Assembly: GCA_964036045.1 (NCBI GenBank)
Contig: OZ038378.1
Span: 60,301,408 to 60,365,407 of the forward strand
From: Eutreptiella sp. 'Long Island Sound 2002'
Taxonomy: Eukaryota; Euglenozoa; Euglenophyceae; Eutreptiales; Eutreptiaceae
Reading direction: 5' to 3'
Length of the DNA stretch: 64,000 bases
The position numbers and the translations under genes are program-made. Shown here piece after piece: positions 10,349-19,158 of this stretch. Below the pieces are notes generated by a model. It was not told where the DNA came from, did not search any database, and was given only the letters and a program-made list of their open reading frames with translations. The first letter of the stretch is position 1. Each line of letters starts with the position of its first letter.

Positions 10349-11063
10349 GGACTTCCGTGAAGCTCCACGAACCAGCAAGCCATTTTTGGTTAAACCCATT
10401 CATGGTAAGGTGTCACGTCAGTCCAAGTGGGGCATAACCGTTCCAATCATTGGGGCGGTCACTCCTATGCACCCGGCCACGGCAATTGTGAATACACCCC
10501 CTGGTGGGGAACCGCCTAACCGTGTTGAGGCTGAGAAACACATATCCTATGCCTTGACCGCTTCCTCCGTGGCCCCAGTACAGGATCGGGCTTGTGCTTT
10601 GGAGCTCGTTGAATTTGCTCCCGAAACCCTTGCCCGTGATGTTCTACCGACACGGCGTGATCGGTCCATGTGGACTTGGTCTGACTATGGCCTCACGCCA
10701 TATTGGGCCGCACGTGTCAAAAAGCAATTTGGCAAAAACCCTGACGTGGACGCCTTCAATAGGATCCCAGGTATGGCCCAGGCTACCCGTTGGGTTTCGC
10801 CGCTTGACGATTTGTTCTCCACTCCCGGGGACCCCTCTAAATTCTATTGGATGTGCCCTCCCTATCATCGGTTTTCCGATTGTGTTCGGAAACTTCGGCA
10901 ACAAAAACTGCGAGCCATCGTCGTAGGGCCGGAGTGGACACATAGGGAGTGGTGGAAACGCCTTATGGAAATTACTTTGCAAGGGTACCACCTTCCTGGG
11001 CCGGAGGCTAAAGCCCGTGTCTATCGAAATGACCACCTCACACCCCTTCCTCAACGGGGTTGA
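10164..11063 (+). pseudogene. Dam/DIRS-like domain of gypsy element 1 (left unit)
   Basis: This 299-codon frame overlaps the end of the gag-like frame in another register. A frame change near 10330 (ACACCCCTGTTTTTGG) joins SPSST to FWIEDFREAP. The last third carries DYGLTPYWAARV, then PDVDAFN, then TRWVSPLDDLF, then YWMCPPYHRF, then AIVVGPEWTHREWW. This spacing resembles phage-type N6-adenine methyltransferases (DPPY/NPPY motif) and the methyltransferase-like domain of DIRS retroelements. The catalytic-type motif here is CPPY instead of NPPY, so activity is doubtful. The domain sits between gag and RT, an unusual place for Ty3/gypsy. The family assignment is from motif pattern only. Confidence 0.5.
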
Positions 11064-11069
11064 TCCACG

Positions 11070-12428
11070 GTGGTGCTATACGTGGACGGTGGTATTGCGG
11101 AGGAAAATTTGGCAGCCACTAAATGTCATGTGGCCTCCGTTTTGGTGCCGGCCGTCCCTAGCCCCAACACGGATGACGAGCCGGGCATGACCTCGGAGGA
11201 AGAGTCGGAGGGTGAAGGGGGGCCTAACCATTTGGCTTCGGTGCGCACCCTCATATATCAGGCGACCGATAAAAACCTCCTCGCTCCCGTTACTCTTGAC
11301 CCTACCCCCGAAGATTTGGAGGCACACGAATGCGTGCGTTCACCCATTGCGAAAATTGAAAAAGAGTTATTGGGTGGGAGGGCCACTACCGTGATGCGCT
11401 ACCGTAAAAGTAAAGGCGCCACACGATTGTTGGCGGCTTCTCGTGTCGGTGGCGTTGTCACCACCCAAGAACCTATTGTATCTCCGGAGGTGGAGCTCAT
11501 GAGGAAACACATCCTCGCTGACTATGAGCGGGATGTTTTTAGCGGGAAGGTTCGTCTCTGTCCAGGCCAGGAACACCCTAAGGTCCGTGGTACAGAGCAG
11601 TTGGGGTTTGCTAAACTTGACCTATACCCGAACACCAAACCCAAGTCCGTGAAGCCTATACGGTTGGTGGGGGAGCGTGCCGCGGCGGAGCAAGAAATAG
11701 TGGAAGACGTTTTGGCTCGTGGCTGGATTGAGCCGTGTCCTGCCTCCGAGTGGGCGTCGAACGGTTTCATTGTGCCCAAGAAAGAGAAGGGAAAATGGCG
11801 CCTCGTTGTGGACTATCGCCAACTAAATGAGGCAACCTTGCCCGACGCTCACCCCCTCCCCCTCATTGAAAACATGTTCGAAAATCAATCCAAACACAAG
11901 ATTTTCACTATTGTGGACTTGAGTAAAGGGTTTCATCAAAATCCCCTTCACCCTGAGTCCCGGGCTAAAACCGCCATGAATTTGGCGGGTAAGAGATACC
12001 AATGGCGTGTTATGCCTATGGGTATCAAGAATGGGTGCACTATTTTTCAACGGGTCATGAACCACGCTTTAGAGGGTTTGAATTGTGCGGACGTATATAT
12101 TGATGATATTATTATTGTTTCCTCCGGTGAGACGGAGGAAGAGCTATTGGCTAACCACAACCGCGACGTGCGTGCCGTGTTGGATAGGCTACGAAACGAG
12201 GAGTTGGTTGCTTCGGTTAGCAAAACCAATTTCTTTGGTCGTTGGGTTGAGTTTTGTGCCCATGTGTTGGAAAATGGCACACGCCGGCCGGGGCCAGAGA
12301 AATTGTTGGCGCTTGAACGTTTGGAAAAGCCGGATAATGTTCCGGAGCTCCGGGGGTTCTTGGGGCTCGCCAACTATTATTCAGGCTATGTCCAGAACTA
12401 CGCCTCCAGTAGCTACTCCTTTGATTGA
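11070..12428 (+). pseudogene. pol: Reverse transcriptase of gypsy element 1 (left unit), 3' frameshift
   Basis: This frame has 452 codons. An acidic linker (DDEPGMTSEEESEGE) precedes RT. RT motifs are in order: WRLVVDYRQLNEAT, the catalytic-Asp motif FTIVDLSKGFHQNPL, YQWRVMPMGIKNGCTIFQRVM, and the YIDD active site at residues 343-346. The fingers and palm look complete. After GLANYYSGYVQNYAS the frame ends in SSSYSFD and a stop because of one extra base near 12408-12410 (CCAGTAGC, where the minus-strand copy has CCATAGC). The protein continues in another frame as RNase H. No stop interrupts the RT itself, unlike the right unit. Confidence 0.85.
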
Positions 12429-13296
12429 GATGTTGAAGGCTTTGTCTAAGCATAAGAATGGGAAAATGATAGGCCTAACATGGAACGCTTCGGCTAACAA
12501 GGCCTTTTTGAAGCTCAAGCGTGCTATTACGGATATTGTTCCCCTCCAACTAGCCGATTGGGATAAGGACTTTGTCCTCACGCCGGACGCTAGTAATTGG
12601 GCGGTCGGGGCGGCCCTACAACAGGAAGGTCCCGATGGTGCTGTACGCCCCCTTCCTTTTTTCTCCCGTAAGTTGTCAGGCAGCCAATTGAATTGCAGCA
12701 CTCGAGAGAAAGAATGCTACGCCATAGTGGCGACGCTTCTAAAATGGCATGGTTGGGTGGGGAACAAGCGAGTGGAGGTCCGTACGGACCACCGTAGCCT
12801 TGAGAATTGGGCTACGGAGGACCTCAAAACTGTGGGGGCTTCCCCTCCACGCCAAGCGCGTTGGCATGAATTGTTCTCTAAATTGGACCTCCATATGGTT
12901 TACACCCCGGGGCCCGTGAACCCCGTGGGTGATTTCTTGTCCCGTTGGGCATACCCTGCTAACCCGGCGTTGGGTGATGTGTCCCTACATGGGACGGCCC
13001 AAGCGGCCTGGGATGTGCGGGACATGATGGCGGCCGGGAAAGAGGAACTTCTCGTCCGCCCCCTTGTATTTAGGGCGGTTGCGGCGCCTGTTGTTACTAG
13101 GTCTAAGGCGGCGCCTTGGGCTCAAGGGGCGCCCGCGTGTGATCCACCCCCTCTGGCTTCGGCTCCAGTGGGGGGGGGGAACAAAGCAAAAGAGAAACCT
13201 TCGGAGACTGGAGCAAATTGCCAAGATAAGAAAATGTTGAAAGTCCCACAAGAAGGCAACTCCTATACATGGGGAGGATGCTCCCCATGTTTTTGA
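12409..13296 (+). pseudogene. pol: RNase H of gypsy element 1 (left unit)
   Basis: This continues the RT frame after the one-base shift. RNase H landmarks are present: first Asp in FVLTPDASNWAVGAALQQ, Glu in REKECYAIVATL and Asp in VEVRTDHRSLENW. They are followed by the connection YTPGPVNPVGDFLSRW typical of Ty3/gypsy. A spacer rich in Ala/Pro/Arg/Lys leads to a G tract near 13171-13179, after which the frame ends GGCSPCF. The integrase lies in a different register, entered at ..NVFEIKW in the minus-strand copy, so a second frameshift in the G run is likely. Confidence 0.85.
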
Positions 13297-13999
13297 GATA
13301 AATTGGGCTAGACACTACCCAAATTGTGAACGCTACAAAAAAATGTGGCGGGATGCCTTGAATGGACGCTTCCACGATGGGGTGAGGTTGGTGGATAACA
13401 AACTCATCCGTAATGGACCGTGGTTTGTTCCTTCATCGCTAGTGCACTGTTTGTTGGCCGAATACCACGATGCAGTTCACTTAACTACCTCCAGTGTGGA
13501 AAATCACTGGAAGGAGTTTAACCATGGCGTGGTAGGTGAGGCGTTGTACAAAGCGGTGGAACTGCAATGTCAAACGTGTCCCTCATGTGCCATTCACACG
13601 CATGACACCAAGCGCAAGCAAGGGTACGTGACCCCTATGCCTATACCTATCCAGCCCATGGACTCCATAGCGCTTGATGTGTTTCACTACCCTTCCACCT
13701 CCCATGATGGAGAGGTGTATGACCGAATGGTCCTATTTGTTTGCCGGCTTTCCAGCTACCTCATCGCGATCCCTATTCCTAAACCCCGTCATGAAGACAA
13801 GAATGAAGGGCTAACGGGGAAAAGAGCGGCCCACTTGGTAATGGAACGCTTGGTTGATAGGTTCAGAGCCCCTCGTGAAATATGCTCCGACCGCGGGCCA
13901 CACTTTGTGAGCCAATGTTTCCAAATCCTTTGTTCTAAGATTTGTGCCCGCTCGACTATGTGTCTCGCGGGTAGGCACCAAGGTAATGGCAAAGCCTAA
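13290..13999 (+). pseudogene. pol: Integrase (N-terminal and core) of gypsy element 1 (left unit), catalytic Glu replaced by stop
   Basis: The zinc-binding region is visible (EYHDAVHL, then ELQCQTCPSCAIH). The core follows with the first Asp in DSIALDVFHYP and the second in EICSDRGPHFVSQ. The DDE Glu belongs in HQGNGKAENTG. Here that codon is TAA (13997-13999), against GAA in the second gypsy copy at 17491 onward and in the minus-strand copy. Integration by this copy is therefore impossible. The same change is in the right unit, so it predates the 24-kb duplication. Confidence 0.9.
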
Positions 14000-14794
14000 A
14001 ATACTGGTAAGCAGCTAAGGCGTGCCGTTGCCAAAGCCCTTACCTTGAAGAAGGGCACTAATTGGGTGGAGGCTTTGCCCGCCGTTGTACGAGCGTGGCA
14101 TGAGACTACAGGTCCTTCAGGTTATACGCCTAACGAGATTGTGTTTGGTAAACACAACCGTACTAAGGTGCCCCCTCTTGCTGAGCCTAAGGGGGTTGCC
14201 CAAGACGCCGCTCACTACTTCCAGCGGCGTGAGGAGCTTATTGCTCTTGCACGTAGGGCTATGATTCAAGTGCAAAAGACAATGGCTCACAAGTATAATA
14301 ATAGGAGGAGGATATCCCCCAATTTCTCAAAAGGGGACCGCGGATGGGTCCGTCGCCAACGCAAAAGTCTTGGCGATAAAACTTGCTCCTATTAGGATGG
14401 GCCCTATGAGGTTGTGGCCAAGAAGGCTCGCGACCTCTATGTTATTCAAGTGGACCAACAGTGGTTAGTTGACGTCCATGTTGATTGTCTAATGAAGACG
14501 GTCAACTCCCCTCGCTCCCCCGTGCCTCTAAATTACACGGGGGAGGTTGCTAGAGTGCCCTCCCAGTTTGAGGAGGACACCTATGATGTCAAGAAAATAT
14601 TGGATCACCGTACTCACCGCAAGAGAGTTCTCTCCAAGGTGCGTTGGGAGGGTTATACCAAGGATTTGGATACGGAGGAACCCGTTGAAGCCTTCTTACC
14701 GTCCTACAATAAGGTTTGGAGAGATTACTTGCAGAAACGGAATTTCATCCAAACCATTGACCTCCTCGCCCACCTTGGTGGACTGCACTCATGA
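14000..14794 (+). pseudogene. pol: Integrase C-terminal part and chromodomain (left unit), internal TAG
   Basis: The frame resumes at NTGKQLRRAVAKAL, runs through WVEALPAVVRAWHETTGPSGYTPNEIVFGK (GPY-type region) and meets TAG at 14393-14395, where the minus-strand copy has TGG (PYWDGPYEV). It then continues to the end. The C-terminus is a chromodomain: YDVKKILDHRTHRK, KVRWEGYTKDLD, EEPVEAF. The three aromatic positions that form the methyl-lysine cage in HP1-type domains (Y, W, Y) are kept, though the TWEP tryptophan is not. In chromoviruses this domain steers integration to heterochromatin. The stop TGA overlaps a downstream ATG (ATGA). Confidence 0.85.
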
Positions 14795-15816
14795 GCGTGC
14801 CACGAAAAGAAAGCCCTAACCAATATGGGGATATATTATTGTTTCGGAAAACGAGGAGAGAGCGAGAAGCGGTTGGGAGACAGGAAAGAACGTGAAGATA
14901 ACGTGCATGCACGGCGCGCTCCTCGGTTACAAAAATCCCAACCGGAGCAGGGCGGTGGGTACCGCATGTTTACCCCACCGTCTACCTCTCTCGACGCTAA
15001 AGGCTTGAGACTCCTTGGGGTGGGGTGGGGTGGCGTTGCGTATAGCCTGGGGCCGAAGTGGGACCTGTTCTTTCGGGGGTCTTAATGCCATTCAAACCCC
15101 TATCCTTGGGTCTTACTGGAGCGCTCCTACCGCCACAAGGACAAAGTCCTGCCCACGAAGACGCCCCCCGTCAAGGGTGCTAAAAACGTGGCAAGCACTT
15201 CCTGAAGACTCTACCGGGTTGTGCGCATGGTGGTTGTAAGGTTTCCGAGTGCCACCCCGTACGGAAACCACGACCCCACGACCGTCCCTGACCTGTGACC
15301 CAAGCCAACGAGCTAAACAATTTGTTCAAAATTGGCGAAGGCTTGAAAACTTTGTTGGGTTGGCGGGTACAACCCATCTTCCCTTTTTGTGTTGGGCGTG
15401 ATGGTTTTCCACCGATTTGCCCTTGTCCACACGAGGTTAAAGTATACAAGGTACGAAGTACTCGTGTGGCTGACATTACATGAAAACTATTTTGTGGCGT
15501 GCAAAATTGCCACTACATACGGCAAGGACTTAAGCCTGGATGGAGGCGTCATCCTCTACGTACAAGTGTACTAATATGAATTGCAATGGGTGCCTTTGCC
15601 CCATCACTCCGTGAGTGGGTGGGGTCTTCAAAGGCAATGGCGTTGCGAATTTTGGCCATCTCTACCGCCTGGGTGTTTATCCCCGGTCGCTATGCGTGCC
15701 CGGATTTGGATTGGGTACCCTCAAATGCCATTGCATGGGGCCGCATGCTGGCTGGGTGTTTTCTTCAGGTCTTTGATGAAATCACAGGGGAATTTTCCTG
15801 CCCGCAACGAAAGTGA
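14791..15816 (+). pseudogene. Conserved downstream ORF region after pol (left unit)
   Basis: An ATG overlaps the pol stop (ATGA at 14791-14794) and opens MSVPRKESPNQYGD. The minus-strand copy keeps this frame for 99 codons. Further on, a second frame is recognisable in all gypsy copies: GWRVQPIF, then VGRDGFPPICPCPHE, KVRSTRVA, CGVQNCHYIR, IGAFAPSLREWVGS, and GRMLAGCFLQVFDE at the end (15586-15816 is its open part here). In this copy the frame has stops at about 15481 (TGA where the minus-strand copy has TGG) and 15573. I do not recognise the product; a Cys/His-rich accessory protein of the element is an inference. Confidence 0.35.
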
Positions 15817-17490
15817 ACAAACAACATGACGAAAAGGACGGGTGTGCACATGCATATGTTTATGAGAGGATATATATGGTGATATTTTCTCTAGGGTTCC
15901 CCACGAGTGGGCTTTGATTTCCACAACACCCCAGGGGTCCTCTATCCCAACGCCCAACCAAACGGGTTTGGATATGGGCGTGGCATGTTTTTGTGGAGGC
16001 CCGTGCGTGGACTTGAGTTTCCACAACACACACGGACCTCCCTCTCCGTGATACACAAAACCGGGTGTACCCCGTGTCCCTTTGATTGCGTGTGTGAGTG
16101 TGCATGCGCTTATTTCAATTACGGGAGTGCATGGTTGCCTATTACGTGGGTCATCACCCCCCTTCCGATCAAGCAAGACCTAGGTTGACCTATCTTTGGC
16201 TTTTGCAACCGTGTACACCGTAGCAAGTTTACACACGGAGGTGTAAACATGCACCGTCATACACGGTGTATGGTGGTAGGGGAGTAAAGGCTCCTTCGGG
16301 GCGTGTCATCGTGCCCCCGGGGAGCTGGTGGGCTGATATACCAGCGGGACAGTAAGGGCGACCTCCAAGGGTTGGCGCACGGAGGTGACCCGCTGCCTTA
16401 CTGCCCGCAGGTGACACACCCAGCGATGAAGGTAACACTCAAGCTAACCTAAGTGTCTATGAGCATGCCCCCAAGACACACACAAACACCAAGCAACAAG
16501 GTGGCATATCTATACACGTGTTCTATTGTGAGTATGTTTACCGTCTGTGGTATGTAGGTGAGTGGTTTGTGGGAGATTTTGTTTGTCCAAGCGTGTGGCA
16601 ACGTGTGCTCCAAGGCCGCCACCGCGAGACCCACACCCTGTGGTGCCCTCCGGGTGGGTGTGTGCCTCCAGGCCCTGCCAAAGAATGTGCGCGCACAAGT
16701 ATGTCTTGTGTTTGTCAGCGTGCATCGCTCTATTATGTATATATGTAATATATATGCGTAATATGGCTCCTAGGTGGAGGGTTAGTAGTGAGGTCAGGTT
16801 ATCATTATATGATGAGGAGGTTTGTCTATTGAAGTGTGTCTACTCACACCGTCATCCCGTCCCCGTACCTCCTCCTTTTCCCTCTACGTGGTGCATCACG
16901 TGTGACACACATGCTAGATTCAAGATTCACACGGACACGGCCCTTGGCTGAGCAGTGCCCGTAGCATTTAGCCACAACCTTGGCTGGTTTGTGACACTCC
17001 ACGAGGCTCCACTGGCACTCCGCGAGATTCATTCTTGTTGTGTGTCGGGTCAGTTTACAAGTGGGCCTTTGGCTAGGCCTTGTTTGAACATTTGCAGGCA
17101 AGTGAGCAAGCAAGCTTACATCTTACAAGCAAGAGCTCACTCGTTACTACAAGCGTTAAAAGCAACATCAAGCACATGCAAGCCCTCATAAATGCTCTAA
17201 GGCACAAAGGTGGAAGGTGTGGGCATCGTGCCCGTGTCTTTCTTTGTGCCTAGTGTTGGGGGTACTTACCCTGAGGCCATAGTGGCCTCTTTCCTCTAAA
17301 TGGTGAGCTACTGCGCGCCCCATGGGCTATCGTGGCCGTGTTTTCCAGTGGCCTAAGCATGCACAAGACAGAGGCAGGCACAGGGCAGAATGCAACATTC
17401 AAGCATCATTGTTTCCCTGACCTCTAGCTCTACGTTCTCACGTGCTCCCTGTTGCAGGCACAGTCCCAAGTTGCTGTCAGGCACTCCTGT
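15817..17490 (+). other. 3' tail of gypsy element 1 (left unit)
   Basis: This is about 1.7 kb of AT-balanced DNA without a supported gene. It holds short inverted repeats: GTTTACAC/GTGTAAAC (16227-16248) and GAGGCCA-TAG-TGGCCTC near 17273. There is also a TATA-rich patch around 16735-16760. The same tail follows pol in every gypsy copy in the window, so it belongs to the element and may contain its LTR. I cannot place TG...CA ends. Confidence 0.5.
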
Positions 17491-18520
17491 GGTGATATCT
17501 ATTCCTAAACCCCGTCATGAAGACAAGGATGAAGGGCTAACGGGTAAAAGAGTGGCCCATTTGCTAATGGAACGCTGGGTTGATAGGCTCGGAGCCCCTC
17601 GTGATATATGCTCCGACCGCGGGCCACAATTTGTGAGCCAATATTTCCAAACCCTTTGTTCTAAGATTGGTGCCCGCTCGACTATGTGTCTCGCGGGTAG
17701 GCACCAAGGTAATGGCAAAGCCGAAAATACAGGCAAGCAGCTAAGGCGTGCCGTTGCTAAAGCCCTTACTTTGAAGAAGGGTACTAATTGGGTGGAGGCT
17801 TTGCCCGCTGTTGTACGAGCGTGGCATCAGACTACAGGTCCTTCAGGTTATACGCCTAACAAGATTGTGTTTGGTAAACACAACCGTACTAAGGGGCCCC
17901 CTCTTGCTGAGCCTAAGGGGGTTGCCCGAGACGCCGTTCACTACTTCCAGCGGCGTGAGGAGCTTATTGCTCTTGCCCGTAGGGCTATGATTCAAGTGCA
18001 AAAGACAATGGCTCATAAGTATAATAATAGGAGGAGTATGTCCCCCAATTTCTCAAAAGGGGACCGCGTATGGGTCCGTCGCCAACGCAAAAATCTTGGC
18101 GATAAAACTTGCTCCTATTAGGATGGGCCCTATGAGGTTGTGGCCAAGAAGACTCATGACCCCTATGTTATTCAAGTGGACCAACGGAGGTTAGTTGACG
18201 TCCATGTTGGTTCTCTAGCGAAGACGGTCAACTCCCCTCGCTCCCCCGTGCCTCTATATTACGCGGAGGAGGTTGCTAGAGTGCCCTCTCAGTTTGAGGA
18301 GGACACCTATGATGTCAAGAAAATATTAGGTCATCGTACTCATCGCAAGAGACTTCTCCTCAACGTGCGTTGGGAGGGTTATACCAAGGATTTGGATACG
18401 GAGGAACCCGTTGAAGCCTTCTTACCGTCCTACAATAAGGTTCGGAGAGATTACTTGCAGAAACAGAATCACATCCAAACCATTGACCACCTCGCCCACC
18501 TTGGTGGACCGCACTCATGA
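17491..18520 (+). pseudogene. pol: Integrase core to chromodomain of gypsy element 2 (left unit)
   Basis: The fragment keeps the second catalytic Asp (ICSDRGPQFVSQ) and the catalytic Glu (GNGKAENTG), unlike element 1, but lacks the zinc-binding part and the first Asp. It shares the TAG in place of TGG (18119-18121) with element 1. The C-terminal chromodomain reads YDVKKILGHRTHRK, VRWEGYTKDLD. The frame ends at 18520 with the same ATGA overlap. It carries conservative differences from element 1 (for example HETT to HQTT). Confidence 0.85.
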
Positions 18521-18549
18521 GCGTGCCACGAAACGAAAACCCTCACCAA

Positions 18550-18566
18550 TATGGAGATATATTATT
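18550..18566 (+). repeat. Left target-site duplication of the 592-bp insertion
   Basis: The 17-bp direct repeat TATGGAGATATATTATT is matched at 19159-19175 with one mismatch. Confidence 0.8.
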
Positions 18567-19158
18567 TTTGAGGCATGGCGGTCCCCCGCCCAAAGCATTG
18601 CATCAAAGCGGCCTAACCATGGGCAAAGTGAGTGTTCATGGTGAGCTGAAGCTCTCTGAAGGACAGCCGCGGGTATTTACAAACCAAGTCAGGGTGAAAA
18701 CACTGCATGAGTTGCACCATGGGCCTGAAAAGGTTAAAATACTAGTGGAGGCCATTTCGGTGAGAGATGCAAAGGGATGTATAGCCTATACCAAGGCAAA
18801 AGGAAGAATCACAAAAAACGATACATTGAGAACTGGACCAGTGGACTGACCGAAGAGAAGTGAGCAAGTGCAGGGGCAAAAAGAAAAGCAGACTGGAACA
18901 ATCTGGCTTGCCTGAGGTCAGTCTGGAGCCCTGTAGCTGATCTGAGAATTACTAAAGTACAAAGCCCTGTCATTCTGCTCAAGTCTTGCGCTCTTGCCTT
19001 AATGGTCCCGAAAAAATAGAAAAGAAAAGTTCCAATTGATGGCTCAAACAAAAGAGACTCAATGGATCGGTAAGGTTTTGTGGTGCGCAGTACTGTGCAT
19101 GCAGTGGTGCAGTGTGGTGCAGTGTGGTGGCGGTGCTGTGTCCTGCAGTGTAGGTGGG
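18567..19158 (+). mobile_element. 592-bp insertion with 17-bp target duplication (left unit)
   Basis: The sequence interrupts the gypsy downstream region exactly between two copies of TATGGRGATATATTATT (18550-18566 and 19159-19175, one mismatch here and perfect in the right unit). Element 1 has the site uninterrupted at about 14824. The insert holds an open frame of about 95 codons (MGKVSVHGELKLSEGQ onward, to 18849) of no known family, and ends in a GTGCAGTG-rich stretch. A long target duplication suggests LINE-type target-primed insertion, but there is no poly(A) tail. It may be a retrocopy or a SINE-like sequence. Confidence 0.8.

Larger units (their letters stand above)
9090..17490 (+). 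mobile_element. Ty3/gypsy chromovirus-like retrotransposon, element 1 (left unit), defective
   Basis: Domain order on the plus strand is: gag-like N-terminal region, Dam/DIRS-like domain, reverse transcriptase, RNase H, integrase, chromodomain, a downstream ORF region and about 1.7 kb of tail. RT-RNase H-integrase order plus a C-terminal chromodomain is diagnostic of Ty3/gypsy chromoviruses. No 5' LTR matching the tail is visible upstream, because the 5' side begins after the CTGTCGC array. The 3' limit 17490 is the point where a second, 5'-truncated copy starts. The frame is interrupted at several places listed under its parts. Confidence 0.85.

Noticed and set aside
19030-19065. TGGCTCAA near 19040 as a relic dinoflagellate spliced leader
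   Set aside because: Only eight bases match and the preceding CCATTTT part is absent. Not enough to support either a spliced leader or the lineage.
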